From: Gavia stellata
Lineage: Eukaryota > Chordata > Aves > Gaviiformes > Gaviidae
DNA length: 64,000 nucleotides
Reading direction: 5' to 3'
Assembly: GCF_030936135.1 (NCBI RefSeq)
Contig: NC_082603.1
Coordinates: 25,696,880-25,760,879, forward strand
Part shown: positions 11,001 through 24,438 of the stretch, in pieces
Layout of the letters: each line of letters opens with the position of its first letter
How positions within the stretch are numbered: the stretch's first letter is position 1
Program-made: the position numbers and the translations under genes
Notes under the pieces: generated by a model
Seen by the model: the letters and a program-made list of their open reading frames with translations, nothing else
The model's database searches: none
Told to the model about the DNA's origin: nothing

Positions 11001-14000
11001 CATGCTCCTCCACAGTGTTTAAGCTTTCTTAATTATCTTGAATCTGTGAACCAGGCATAAGGCACAACAGTTCGCACATCAGTAGTGCCCCAGCTGCAAC
11101 GCTGCAATAAAAACATTGCTAACCAAGATGAACTTTCAATTTAGTCTGTTCCATCATTTTGACTGGACATGCAAAAGAAATCTAAAAACATGTTATGTGA
11201 AAGTTCCCAATATCTTACCCTTCTGCTCATATATGGAGCTCACGTCTGGCTACTCTAAGACAACAAGGAATTTAGTTATTAATATGGATACCTGAGACTA
11301 GAATCTTGCATGCAAAACTATTATTTTCCTTCACTTACTTGCTTTGCTTTTTTCCTCAATATTAAAACAGAGTAAAATTTCCTAAAGCCTGTAGTGTTTT
11401 TCTCCCCCCCCCCCCTTTTAAAGTAGGGTGGGAAGGTTGCAAATTCAGGCTCTCAGAATGAATCTCCTTTGCGAAGTATTTTTATTATACTCACAGTGCT
11501 CTGAGCAAAGATCAAGGGAACTAAAATATTTAGCAAAACAAAAACAAGGCAGCAACTGCTGCTGATATTTCTAATGCCTGTTGCACGTGAAACACTGGTG
11601 TGCAATAATGCCTTTCAGGGAAGTGCATGCTGAAAGTAATGTCTTACAGTAAACATCTCTCAGGTGGCCTTTTCAGATTTTGCCTAATTCAACACAGCAA
11701 GGAACAAATCAGCAATTATAACAGACATAACAAGTGACTGTGAATATTAGGATAAAAAGCTAGCATAGTACTGAAATTAAAGCTCTCAACATGGTAATTA
11801 GCTTGACTGCAGGGACAGAAGGTAATAATGAACAAAGCAGACTAAAAATTACATGTCTTCTGGTGATTTGGAATACTCTACTAAAGCACTTGAGCTCTTT
11901 GCTAGAAGTAGCCGTTTTAATGGCACTGTACAGAACTGCTGAGGTACTAAAACTTAATTTCTACACATTAGGTGATGACAGTTACAGCTAAGGTTTAGAA
12001 ACAAGAGTCCTGAAAGAGAATTAATTTTACCTCAATTCTGATTTTATTCATAATGTTCTGTAGAAGGCTTTATAACATTAGAAGAGAATGCTATGTAAAG
12101 GGGTACCAGTAGTCATTTTTTGACATCTTTTCTAAAGGTAGGTTTAGGCCTTTGACTGAAACATCAAGGCATCTCTCAGATTTTTTTAATGTTTTTTTTT
12201 TTTTTTTAAATGACAGCACTATGCATAATCTCAGATTTGTTCAGGCATCAGGGTGGCTAAGCTAACAGAAAAGTCATCCTGTATCATTTTAAGAATTCAG
12301 ATTGTGTCTTAATTTGGTTATCTTAGACTGGCTTGTGGGGACATGGTGCCAGTGCTAGTTGGCACCCTTTTTGTTGTCAACACACTGTGGTCTCTTATGA
12401 ATAAAGGTGCTATTTCCAACACTTCTGCGGGAGGGGTATTATCCCCATTTCAGAAATAAAAAGGCAGAGATCACTTGTAGTAGGCCTGTGGAGCTAGGAT
12501 TACAGTAGTATTTGCTGGCCATGGTCCGATGTTGTCATACTGCATGTCTCCAACAGGTTCAAAGAAAAATGTATCACAAGTGGTCAGTTTTAGTTGGGAG
12601 GAATTTTTAAGCCCTTTTTGTTTAGTTGACTGATGCAGGTAATAGAAGAAGTATTAAAGGAAGTACTGCTTGTTCTGGGGAAACCAGCTGCCTACTCCTG
12701 CTGTCAGATTAGTACCTGACATCTTTTGCTGACTGAAGTTTAAGGCAAGACCTTCTTGTGGGAGGGAATAAAATAACGGAGACTACTTGTGTTACTACTG
12801 TATGATATAAAGTGAATGCCCTTCTCGTTATCTATCTGGAGATGAAAGCCTATTTAAGTTTACGTATTTATGCTGCAAAGGTGTCCATACTTTGCTGTGC
12901 ATTACACAAAAAGGAAGGCTGTCAGTAGCATAAAGGACTTGATCTGAGGACAGACAAAAGCAAGGTAATGGGAAGGGATACAGTGTAAGATCTATTTGTC
13001 AAAGTGACAGATGCATGCTTGTTAACTATTGCTTTTACTGACTGCTTTTACGCTCAGCAGTGGCTAAACCAGAAAAGTACAGCCTGTTGCAAAGTAAAGC
13101 CTGCAAAGCAGAGAATGCTTTTACGCTCAGCAGTGGCTAAAGCAGAAAAGTACAGCCTGTTGCACAGTAAAGCCTGCAAAGCAGAGAATCGTAAAGATGA
13201 CAAAGTCTTATTTTATAAGTCATATCTGTAAAGGAAAGACAAATGCACAACTAGGAAAAAACCCACTGTTACACTTGAAATGCAAACACATTCATTTCAA
13301 ATTACATGACTAGGCCACTTATCACAGCCTGTTTTATTTTTGTTCTTCTTACATATGATCACAAACCTGTTGAATTTTGATTCCCAGGAGCAGAGGAGAA
13401 AAGTTATTCAGTGTCACTTTTCTATTAAGCTTTGTGGAATTTGAGCGTTTTGTATATAAACTATGAAGTGATGCATAGAAATGTTGGCCAAACTGTGTTT
13501 TGTCACAGTTACTGCTGAAATGTTAACAGATTTATATGCAAGGTTCTCTCCATACTTCAGACCAAAAGCAGAGGTAAGCCACTTTCCACCTCACCTCCTT
13601 CCAACAACAAAATTAAAAACAAGACACTGTAGCTAAAAACCCCCTCAACCCTCTCAGAGCTCATTGCTTGTGCTGTTGCTCTCCTAGAGAAAGGAAATGA
13701 GGCAGATCACCCTCCTTCCCCTTCTTTTCCTGTATTAAAGAATAGCATGGGAATCAGTTTACCTATCTGTTCACATCAGTTCTTGGTATCTGTACTCTGA
13801 TAACACCAAGTCTACACATGTCTAGTTATGCAACACTATTTAAAGCATCAGTACTTTTTTTTTTTATATTGGAGGGAAATTCTAATACATTCGGAAAAAA
13901 ACCAATGGCTTTACATCCACGTAAACCACATTTTTATTTCTTTTAGTGTACCAGAGATGTGGCAGAACGTGCTAAGAATGTACAAGTGAGTCATTCTTCA

Positions 14001-17000
14001 AGGTTGCAAAGGTAGGTATACCATGTACAGAGAGGACCTTATCATGTTTAAGCTATAGTAGGTAACAGTGATAAAGTTCCCACCCTATCCCCAAACCCAA
14101 CCCCTTACCTCTTTGGGAGAGGTGAGGACTGAGCCACTCGCCAGTACCGCGGGTTTGGTTACAGACACTGGACTGGTAAAGGCAGAGTCACGGCTGGAGG
14201 AAAGCGAGCCTGGTTTATGTTCACTTCTGTTGGCTTTCCATGGACTTGGCTATATTGAAGAGAACACAAAATACTGGACAGTAAATGGTAAGGCACAAGA
14301 AGGGGTTGCTTGCAAGTAGAAAAACAAATAAACAAACATTATGTTGGCTGTTGTACAGATATTTTTCCTCCCTCTCCAAGAACAGTCTCAAGTTTACCTC
14401 CACAACCATTATTTCTCCCCGTCTTCTTCTGTTTTCCCTAGACCACACACAATTCTGCTTCATAGGCCCCACCCTCCAGTAAAACACCATTAGAGCTCAA
14501 AGAGAAAATCCAGCATTGCTCTTCATTAATTGGAATCACCACCAAGTAATGCAATGCATCTTACAGCTACCCACAGATGGGAAGTAAAAAATCCCAATTA
14601 AATTCCCATTTCATATAGGAACACTGTATGCCACAAAAGAAGGGTTTGCATCACTTGACAGGAACTTCCCCTGTGCAAGGAAGAAGCACATCATGGAATA
14701 TTTCTGCCCAGGCTGAGAATGCAAATTATTTATTTTCTGAGGCTCTGAAAGTGTCCATCACTGTACTGATTTAGGAAAAAAAAAAAAGAAAAAGCAGACA
14801 GTTCATTGAAGTGCATGAGCACTTGCTGTTTTGCTCTGAATACTCTCTGCTGTATCCCTTCAAATACACTGGTGATTTGGCTGAAAAGCAAAGACTTCAA
14901 GATAAGTTTTTATTACTTGGAATGTTATTCTTGAGCCTCTCTTATCAACCAAGGACAAACACTGTGAAGCGACAGTCTTTACAAAAAGGATCCTAAACAA
15001 GAAACTTGTAGTCATTAGCAAAATAACTCATGCACAAGCGGGATTCAGTTAAATCTGAGATGCAACAGATCTTGCGTTCTGCAAGCAATGAGAGCAGAAG
15101 CCATTATTTCAGTATGTTCTCACTCTCCATTGGGTTATTTTATTAGTTTTTAAATAAGTAATTCATTAGCAGAGACCATCAGCATTACTCTTCCACTCCA
15201 ACTTAAAAACAAGAGCAGTCCACATTATTGAATGGATTATTCGGCATTCACAGCACACATTCCAAGCATTCCCTTCAAATCCGGAAAATATCCCGATCTG
15301 CACAATATTGCCTGGTACTAAAATTAGGGTGTAGAATTACTATGACAAAGTTTCTCTCCGCTGATCTGGTGGTTGCACTGTTTAGACACCCATCTCTTGG
15401 CTGCTGATTGTTGTTCTCCCAGCTTCCACAAAGGGGCAGCTTAGACAAATTCAAAGACAGACCCCTATATTGCTTTCTCAGGGAGGCTACTAGATTAAAG
15501 CACAAGAACTAGAGACGAATATAAAAAGGAATCGTTTGCAGATTATGACCTTCATGGATTGCTTGACTGTGAACAATTAGCCATCTCAATTAGCTAAGAA
15601 AGAATGCACTTGTTTCACTGCCACCAGTTCTCTTCCTTTCAATACTACTTGGCACAACTTAACAAAACCATTTTTCATTCAGTTTGCCTGTGACAGCTTT
15701 CCAATACTGCTGACTTTGTCAAAAGGAATGTTTTGACCCCTCTACTACTTTATGCACTGCAATTTCCGTACAACTTTCTAGAGTCTTCGGAATAATGCAT
15801 CCTACCATAGCTGCTTTATGTCTGTACCTTTAAAAAAAGGCATCATGCACGCAGTTTTTCTGCCTAAGGACACGCTGACCTCCCACCTTTTAGCTTTGCA
15901 AACGGTCACCATTCATTAACAAAAGCACCGTTGATGACAGCAGCAGACAATCTGATAATCATTTTAGCCATTAGGATTTTTCCTGTAGTTGGCAGAATTT
16001 GGCCTGAATTAAGAGAAACTTACAAAAGAAAAAGAAGCTCTAAACTTGCTTTCTTACAATAAAGTTGTTAATCTTTCCTATTTTGCCTTTATCTTTGAAG
16101 TGTGTAAGATTAATTGACTCTAATCATAGGGAAGATTTTGCTGGAATGTCACAGCCAGCATTAGTAATTAATTAATTTTAGAGCTCAAAGTATTTGGACA
16201 CCTTTTTAAAGAGCAACCTAGCTAATAATTTCCTTTAGCTTCTTAAATACTTTCATCATCAATCCTACAAAGTTTCTAGGGCATCTATACTCGTAGATTC
16301 TCTGGAAAAATGGGCAAGATAAAGCCTAGAACTAAGAAACAAAAAAACTTCTTGTTTTTTCAACACTCCTGTATTTCTTTCAGTAAAAGAATTACAGCAC
16401 AAAACCCATTACTTTTCCAGGTTGTCTTTAAGGCTCAACTAAATTAGAGCTAAATTGCAGGATGTTACAATCTAATCTGATCATAGCCTCAATTGTGTTT
16501 TAAACACATCAAAGTATTGTAACCCAATAAAGATTTTTCAGGTAGTCACGTGAACAATTCAAGCACATCTAGCACACATTCCACTTCTCTAGCATTGCTT
16601 GTTTTGTCTAATTAAGATAAGGATTTGTCTAACGCATGAGAACACACCCCTTCAAACAGACATTAGTATAGTCAGAAGAAAGGTTAGTTCTCTGTATGGA
16701 CAAGACCAAATGGCATTTTAACAGAGAACAACAATTTTAGTAGTAAACAGACCTCTACTGTAAAGGCCACTACCCCAGCAACTACGGGATTCCAACTCCT
16801 GCTATTTGTTATGGGATTGATTCCCTTGTCAAGTGAGAGAGTTCTCCCTTGATCTGCAGTTCACTAACTCATCTGGAAACCCCTGTACCTTGGAAGGAGG
16901 AGCTGCAGGTTTAGGAACCAGATTTTTATAGACACTTGGGACAATGGTGGTGGCTTTGTTGCCATTTGCCAGATGAGAAACAGGTGATGTAAATGCAGCT

Positions 17001-20000
17001 GAGAAGGCGGCGGCAGGATCCTCTTTTGAAACCTTTTTGATGACCAGCATCTTGGTAGGTTGCTTGGCACTAGGGGGGTTTTCTGTAAAAATAAAATGAG
17101 AAAGATTCTGAAATACTATTGTTCAGTTTCATAACAGCTTCCATATACTGCTCCAGTTTCTCCCCTCTCAATCTTAGATGCTATACATCTGATCCTGAGA
17201 CTGCTATCAGCTGTTCTTTTGTTTGAGCTTTGAGCAAAGATACTGGATAAGGATGTCAAAGTCCAATCTCTTTCCATACAATCATAACAGCTCCCTTGAC
17301 ACTGAAGGGAAAAACCTCCAGTGACATCAGCTAACAGCCTTCCACCATATTTACAGGAATCAGAACAGATATTAGCATTTTTTTGAGCAACCATGGATCA
17401 GCTTTGTTAATTCACTAACACAGCAAAAAAGCTGCATAACTTATACCTCAAAAGACACAGTGCTTTTACAAACAAGCACAATTAATATTTCTTAGGCCAA
17501 ATCAACACATTTGTGGGAGCAGAACAATTTAAAAACAGTAATAGTATAAACAGCTAAAAGCCCCATAAATGCTAATTGTAATTTTTTTTTGAGCAGAACA
17601 ATAGCTACCTAACAAACATGCAAAAAGAATACAATCCGGTACTATAGCATGGAGTGTTTTTGAGATTTTTTTTTTGTATTTGTACTATTTACAGTATCTA
17701 ACCCAACTAATCTAGCTCCATTCTAACTAGAGATTAACAAAACTGTATTTAGTTGCTAGAACTTGTACCTTGTTTCACTCAATCTTTTTTTTTTTAAAGG
17801 CCCAGATTCACATACCACATCAGAATCAAGACGAAGCCTGTTCTAAGTTTAAAAAAATCAAATAAATCCAAACCACAGAATTATGGCAGTTTTGCTGTAT
17901 TTCTAATATGAAGATCACAAGTCAGGAACTAATGTCTAGTTCACTCAAATCTGCTCTGCCCTTCAAGCGATGTCTGCATGAAATTGTAACTGCAATAAGA
18001 CAGGAAGCAAACGCAGAACAGTGACATTACTGCCACCAGCAGTTTTTTTATGACAAGACAAGCAGTTTCAAGTAGACAAAAAGGCCAAGAGATCAGTGAA
18101 GACTGGGGGAGGAAAATAACAAAGGAGAGAAAGCTGCAAACTGTCTGCTTCGCTTAAGTCTTTAAGATCTTTTTGAGTGACAAAACTAGCATTTAAACAT
18201 TGGTTACATAGGTTCTGCTTCAGCATCAGCATTCTCTACAGCAATGTAAATACCTTTACCTACCCCATACTCCAGAAGGTGTTCCTAAAGGTTTGTTCTG
18301 GTTGTTGTGTCTTCCAGCTTCTGGATTCAAAGATGGCTGTAAAAAGATGATACACAATGCAAATGAGTATATCATTATATGCATATAACAAAATTTCAGT
18401 ATTAACATAACATTATGCTTCTAGGAACCCAGAGGACAGGTAGATTTCTCTGAACAGCATGTGAATTAGAAAAAGAGTGCTTTGTCACAAGACATCTAAA
18501 AATCAAGTTTGTATTCTCCTTGGCTTCTGCTGTATTTCCAACAGAACTATCAGAGGGTTCAGGATAGGCCCTTTAGTCTTCTACTATATGATTAAGCAGA
18601 CTCCACCAACCAATACACACATAAAAGATTTAGGTATTTAATCAGCAGCTCAAAATATAAACCAGAATCCATATCATCAGTATATGAAGAATCTAGTCTT
18701 GTTTCCCAAATAGTTTAGACAATAATTATGCATTAACCAATTAAAAAAACCCAAAAGCAATACTAGGCTCCTAATGTAAATGAATAATGACTATATATAC
18801 ACCTTTACTGACAAAAAAGCTACATGTAAATTTATGTTAAGCTTCAGAGTCCACTTTTCAGGACAATACCGCATGCAGACTCAGTGCTCTCTGTAGACTT
18901 ACCTTTGATTCAGTATCAGAATTCAACTTAGTGGAACAACTGAGGACCTGTCCAAGCTCAAAGCAGAGTACAGAAAATCTAAGCATTCAATGGCAAGTGT
19001 TCCTGATTAGCTATTCCTCTTCTCCCGTCCCAAATAACTTCAGTTCAAAATAAAGCCATCTTTTTCCTCTTTTTAATGAATTCTTCATATGTTAGTTACT
19101 ATGACGACAGCATAAGTCTCTAATAATGAGCTTCTGAAATAGTAGGCATTCCTGTTCTATAAGAGTTAGGAAAAAATGTCACACCATAGCATAAATTCCT
19201 GCCTCAGACCCTAGAAATTCCTCTGTTTCAGTGCTTCATTTTTTAGTTACAGGTCAGTTTTATAGCAGGGGTGCTCACACCACAGGAGAACTTTGACTAA
19301 CAGACTGTTTTGCAGACCTTTCAGGAAAAGTGTTGCCATCGTCAGCCACACAGACCTAACAGTTACATACTTAACCACAGTATACATTAGTTTCACCAGT
19401 ATGGCAGAAACAATACAGGAGTTATTTAGCAAAGCTTGCTGCTAGACAGTGTGTGGTATTAGCGTCTTAAAAAAACTGGGGGAAGTAATTACAGAAAAAA
19501 CAGCCATGTAGCTGGGGAAAGGCACTCATCAAGGCATTGAAGAAGTGAATAAAGAAGTACGCGGAAGAGAGATTTAGACCAAGATAGACTACAACAGTGC
19601 ACAGTCGCAATCATTACAATAACTTTCTACATTTCAACAGGCTTTTGACAGTCTAAAGAACAGGCTTATAGAAATCCTGAATTACAGTATTCTTGAGAAA
19701 TGAGATTAACAGAGATCTACACACAAGCTTTGTCACTGCTCTCTGGGTGTTAACCACCCTGTGATGCAGGGTACCACTCCCAGGAGAAGCAGTTGAACAA
19801 GAGCATGCGATCACTCCCCAGGCACTTCACTGAAAAAACCCAGCAGCTTAAATCAAATTGGCTCCTGTGGCAATGTAAGTGGAGGCTCTAGATTTTGGCC
19901 TGAAGCAACTGTGTGGCATTCATATTTCACTCCAACTCCTAACTTCCGAATAGAAGAAGTGCCATTAAACTGCCATGACAATTTCAGCTGTAAACAGCCT

Positions 20001-23000
20001 TCCAGAGAGAAAAGCTGAGTAAGAAAGCAAAAAGCTCAAGATGATGATACACACAAGCGTGCACACTATCACCAGAAACTCTCATTACCGGAGGTAGCAA
20101 TGGCTTTAGCATTAAAGATGAAGTCAGAGGAATTGCATTAGGTGAAGGGACTAAGTTACCAGAACCTTACAGATGATACCGACCTCATTACACTGGTCAA
20201 GAAGAGCCTAGAGAGAGCAAGAAACAAGATGCAAAAAGCAAAATATGTGGTCTGATAACAATAAAATTCTCATCAGGGGACAGGAGAAAATTAAATCGGA
20301 AAGAGAAAGCAGAAAAGATGCATACATCTCAAAGCATTAGCATTAAGGAGTGCATGTGGTAAGGATGAAAGCCATAAATCCAAACACTATTTGGTAAAGT
20401 TTGGAAAACTAAAGATATTCCAGTAAAAATAGAGCCAGGATGTAAGAGACTATTGTACTGATAACACCATGTGAATCAGAATGCTCGATAAGAAGAAAAT
20501 TGATGAATTGGAGATACTGATGGAAGAAATGGCTCAAGAAACCTCGACGCACAGAGTAAGACAGATAGGAAAACATCTCTGATAACGAGATACTACTCCA
20601 GAAGATTCAAGACAGATGGTTGCAAAGGTCTGAGCCCATGTCATGAACAAGCTTGGGAAGGTTATCACAAACACCAACATGTACCAGAATGCAGGAAACA
20701 GGAACAGCAGGCAGAGCAAAGATAGCCGAACAGATGTACTTAGGAGCAAAAGAAGGCTTTGTAAGCAAAGCCACAAAGTCAATACAACTACTCTTCCTGT
20801 GGCAGACCAAAACGTCACCTTATGGGTTTCACTGAAGATCTGGCTTGTGTATTACAATGCTGTCTTCAGTTCATAATAACCATTTGGCAAAATGTAGTAA
20901 TGTGCCAAAACCCGTAATCCAACAGGTCGTCAAATCCTGAGGACTCTGGGTACCAATTAGCATCCTATCAGCACTGGAATAATTTTGTTAAATCTGTTGT
21001 GATCTCAAACACGGAATGGAATGCAACTCTAGATCCTCGCCACCTATCAACGCTAATAAAAATGAGATCTGAAAAGCCACTTCTCACAGCTGCCACTTCT
21101 AGTGAGAAGCTACACACTTACAAAGTCTTCTTCCTCAAATTGCAACTGCTCTTTATCTTCCTTCTTCTCTTCCCTGGATTCAACAGGCAGCTTTTCTTGA
21201 AAGGCGGAACTTTTCCGAGAATGGAAGTTGCCATTCCAGTGGCGATGAACTCCAGTTCCTCCTCCACCACGCTGGTTCACACCATCATGGCCCCGTGAGG
21301 GACCATGCCAGCCAGGCTGACTGCCAGAAAGCCCAACATGAGCTCCTTTAGAAACACCAGAATCTACAGAATCATGGCGGAGAAGGGAGGGCTGATGCCA
21401 GCAGTCTAAACAAAAGGAGATAAGTATGCAAATAAAAAAGTCAACACAGCGTGCAGAATACTGGAAATATCAGGTTGTTTTTCTTGTTGTTAAGTCAGTG
21501 CTCACTGAGTAACTACTAGGCCAAACTTATTAAGCTACTGTGTGATTATATCACAAAACAAACCAAGCTACACAATGCACATACAGCTACCACAAAAACC
21601 CCTTAAGGCCTGAGCACATGGCATGGGAGAAGAGAGTAGTACAAGTTTCTTATAGGATGTTTTGAAAAGGTACAGTTTTGGGAAATGTTGTTCATATTCT
21701 GCAGAATTCTTCATTCTGTAGAATATTCCAAGATGTTTGCCCTCAGGCTGCATTCTGATCCTTCCTACTCACCTCCTGCAGTTCGGAGGGGCCCATTATT
21801 GAAAAATCCATCAGAAGAGTTGTGTCTCCTACGGCTCACCCCAAAGCGGCCCTCTCCCCGTGGAAGATGCTCTCCATGTTTCTCAAAGGTGGCTGCAGGG
21901 GACTGCAGAAAGTAAGAAGTGATGTAACGAAGCGTTCATTAAGGCACTCCAGGAGCCTGTCAGTCCAGTGACATTTTGTTGATTGAAAAAACCCCCCAAA
22001 CCTCACACTCCTGTACTAGTTTTCAATACAGCATCCATATCTGCATTGCTTAGCCAACAACATCAACAACCATGTGAACCTGATCAGAATGGCACACAAA
22101 TCCATGTATCTTACACAGATTCAGAGAGAACATAATACACTAATCTTACCAGTGGTCTTTGCAAACACATACTTTCTGCAAAATAATTTAAGAAATTCTG
22201 TAATACCCAGGTGCTCATTCATTCACTCCCTCTAAAGACAGAAGAGGAGACAGCAATGGAGGATCTCATCAGTCTGACTAAAATTCAGGTATGCTCAAGT
22301 AAGTTAAAGCACTTTTGGACTGAAACAACTATGATGCTGTAGAAAACATTAATGCTTCTAGCATTAAGATTCCAAAGAATCTTTTACTCTTCACTTTCCC
22401 TCATTTATAAAAAATTCAGAGGTTTGTTTTAAATGGATCAAATATCCTGAAATTACTTCTGTGTCCTCATATTTAAGCATGAAGGTGAAAGCTGTATTCT
22501 TTCTTGTTCATCAGTGTTGTCCATCATGATCTAGTGTGCTATTCAAATGTTTTTCTCCACCACCAGGCACAAGTAACACAAATCGTTGAAGTCCTAAACC
22601 AGACTTCCTGGGTCACAGAATCACAGAATGATAGGGGTTGGAAGGGACCTCTGGAGACCATCTAGTCCAACCCCCCCGCCAGAGCAGGTTCACCTACAGC
22701 AGATTGCACAGGAATGCATCCAGGTGAGTTTTGAATATCTCCAGAGAAGGAGACTCCACAACCTCTTTGGGCAGCCTGTTCCAGTGCTTTACCACCCTCA
22801 AAGTAAAGAAGTTCCTCCTCACGTCTAGATGGAACTTCCTATGACCAAGTTTGTGCCCATTACCTCTTGTCCTGTCACTGCGCACCACTGCTTCTGGTCA
22901 ACCTAAGCTGCTTCTGGAACCAGTTTTACAAAGATGACAGGCAAACTGCCCTCATTTTAAGGCTGCAAAAAACCTAATGAGTATTTCCGAGTTTGGAGTT

Positions 23001-23481
23001 AGAGCCCAAGGGCTTATCACCAATCTACTACTCAGCAAGGGTCAGATTATTTTCATAAACAACACCCAAATTATGTTTTGAATTGTAAATAAGTGACTGC
23101 TCAAGTCTTGACTCCCACAGATTCAGGGCCATTTCTTTAACGATTTTCTACTTGGGATCCCACTCAAGTCTCAACACAAGGACACTGAACTACTACTGTG
23201 TCTGAACACAAAAACTGTTCCTCCTCTGAAATAAAGGGGATACATTTGTTGGAACAAAGACAACAAAAATGATTTTCACCTTATTAAGTTTCCAAAAGCC
23301 TTCTTTAAAAACACAAAAGAAGTTAAAATCAAACATTTTAAGTTCAACAAAACACTGGGGCAATTTTTTACTTTTTATTATTGTCACAGCTGTAAAAGGA
23401 GGTGATCTGTATTAATATTACCTTGGTTGACTGTGGTGTTGAGAAGTTAAGCCAGGCAGGAACAAAGTCATGCTGCGCCAT
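8047..23481 (-). CDS. GPBP1L1: GPBP1L1, vasculin-like protein, complete CDS in ten coding exons
   Basis: This is a nuclear protein of the vasculin family, thought to act in transcription; its paralogue GPBP1 binds GC-rich promoters. Coding exons: 23481-23422, 21902-21773, 21405-21122, 18336-18264, 17082-16889, 14249-14109, 10330-10172, 9420-9296, 8551-8449 and 8193-8047. All have GT-AG borders and agreeing phases, giving 1416 bases and 471 residues (human 474). It starts [20 protein letters not shown], identical to my memory of human. Other near-identical blocks are [40 protein letters not shown] and [20 protein letters not shown]. The acidic tail is [12 protein letters not shown] and stops two residues earlier than human. 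The protein is low in predicted structure, with Ser/Pro-rich middle exons. It shares a CpG-island promoter with TMEM69. Confidence 0.96.
8552..14108 (-). other. GPBP1L1: GPBP1L1 introns between 8.5 and 14.1 kb
   Basis: These introns surround the exons at 9296-9420 and 10172-10330; the largest runs from 10331 to 14108. They are AT-rich with homopolymer runs (C-rich at about 11405, T-rich at about 12193 and 13856). Apart from the 73-base tandem duplication near 13.1 kb I see no gene, RNA or recognisable transposon. Confidence 0.6.
13043..13188. repeat. 73-bp tandem duplication (two copies)
   Basis: Copy 1 (13043-13115) and copy 2 (13116-13188) both begin tgcttttacgctcagcagtg and end gcaaagcagagaa. 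I count only two differences (C/G in the taaaccag/taaagcag word and A/C in ttgcaaag/ttgcacag). The repeat lies in a GPBP1L1 intron, far from splice sites. Confidence 0.95.
14250..16888 (-). other. GPBP1L1: GPBP1L1 intron, 2.6 kb
   Basis: This AT-rich intron lies between coding exons 5 and 6. Only short chance frames are present. No repeat family or RNA gene is recognised. Confidence 0.6.
17083..21121 (-). other. GPBP1L1: GPBP1L1 introns between 17.1 and 21.1 kb
   Basis: Two introns flank the small exon at 18264-18336. The larger (18337-21121) contains, around 20.1-20.9 kb, an A-rich stretch with a possible decayed reverse-transcriptase reading (see findings). Nothing else is identified. Confidence 0.5.
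21903..23421 (-). other. GPBP1L1: GPBP1L1 intron holding a CR1 fragment
   Basis: This intron lies between the first and second coding exons. The only recognisable content is the CR1 tail at 22613-22889; the remainder is unique AT-rich DNA. Confidence 0.65.
22613..22889 (-). mobile_element. CR1 LINE, short 3' fragment
   Basis: The plus strand begins with two copies of the tail unit (tcacagaa tcacagaatg) and continues with the reverse complement of the CR1 3' end. It is recognisably the same subfamily as the copy at 3.9 kb. A decayed ORF2 tail is readable on the minus strand ([20 protein letters not shown]). It is cut at its 5' end near 22889, where the sequence turns unique. It lies in a GPBP1L1 intron, in the sense orientation. 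Confidence 0.93.
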
Positions 23482-23536
23482 TTAGGTCCAGTGTCTCCCT
23501 TCAATAAAATGAGGTGTCAAACCTCATGGCCAGGAT
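23482..23536 (-). other. GPBP1L1: GPBP1L1 5' UTR part of the start-codon exon
   Basis: On the minus strand a CATTTACAG acceptor ends at 23537, so the exon with the start codon begins at 23536. The 55 UTR bases hold an upstream ATG at 23527. The main ATG has T at -3 and G at +4, a weak context. The N-terminal sequence nevertheless matches human exactly, so this start is preferred. Confidence 0.75.
23501..23527 (-). promoter_or_regulatory. GPBP1L1: Upstream ORF before the GPBP1L1 start
   Basis: An eight-codon frame (MRFDTSFY, then TGA) ends 19 bases before the main ATG. Its ATG has G at -3, a better context than the main start. If the UTR exon is as drawn, ribosomes would have to leak past or reinitiate, so this may lower translation. 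Confidence 0.55.
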
Positions 23537-24359
23537 CTGTAAATGAAAAGAACATTCCCTGACTGTCCCCTTTTCCAAACTGAAATAATAATACAATTTA
23601 TTTCCCAAAGCTTGGCCTATATGAATAGGAGGGGAAGTGCTGTAGTTTTTCATATTACACTTAAGCATTTTTTTTTTCCTGCTGACCGAAACAGGTAAGA
23701 ACTTAAACATTCCCAGTTATTTCCCATTTACCATTAACACACCCATGAAATTCATGATAGGATGGGCATGGACATGGGAAGAAAACAGAACAAAAGCCAT
23801 ACAATACACAGATGTGTAAAATCAAGACATGGCAGAATTCCTTCATTGCTCATTGTCTCCGTTTACAAAGGGGTGATTACTACATGTTTTATTCCAGAGG
23901 CTGTAAATCAAATATGACCAAACCAGTGATGATGTTAGAGACATTGAGAGCAGACCAGAGATCTGAAAAACAACCATATACCAGCTCCTGCACCCCAACT
24001 TAAAATTGTATCCAGATCCACCAACTTCCACACACCAGGGAATATCCTACGCTGAAACTAAGAAACCGAATGGTTAGGAACAGAACACAAGCTGGTTGAA
24101 GGATCCTAATGGAAGTTCAACTGAAGACCAGCTGAGGCATCTCACTGAGGAATCTGAAACTGAATTGTTCTTTCAACATGTCGTAGCAACTTCCACTGCT
24201 GAGAATGACAAAAATTCCATTATTGCTCTATATAACTCAATTCTGCCTTTTTGTGCAAGATTCTCCAGTTTACCATTTAGCTTTATTTTTCAACTTTAAT
24301 TTTCCTATGAACAAGTCAACACTATATAAGCAAAGAAAAAAGGACGTATGATCACTTAC

Positions 24360-24438
24360 CCTGAGTTTGGCCTCTGCAGTCCAATGTCCTCAGTTTCTGT
24401 GCTTCACTGACCTTCGGGTTCCTTCCTTCTCCAGTATG
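24360..24438 (-). other. GPBP1L1: Candidate noncoding 5' UTR exon of GPBP1L1
   Basis: On the minus strand a TTACAG acceptor is followed by 79 bases without ATG and a strong donor, G|GTAAGTGATC. It lies between the CpG-island first exon and the start-codon exon, where a UTR exon would be expected. There is no transcript evidence; it may be skipped or alternative. Confidence 0.45.

Noticed and set aside
13004-13231. Forward frame with an internal protein repeat
   Set aside because: The repeat is the 73-bp tandem duplication of intron DNA; 73 is not a multiple of three, so the two copies are read in different frames.
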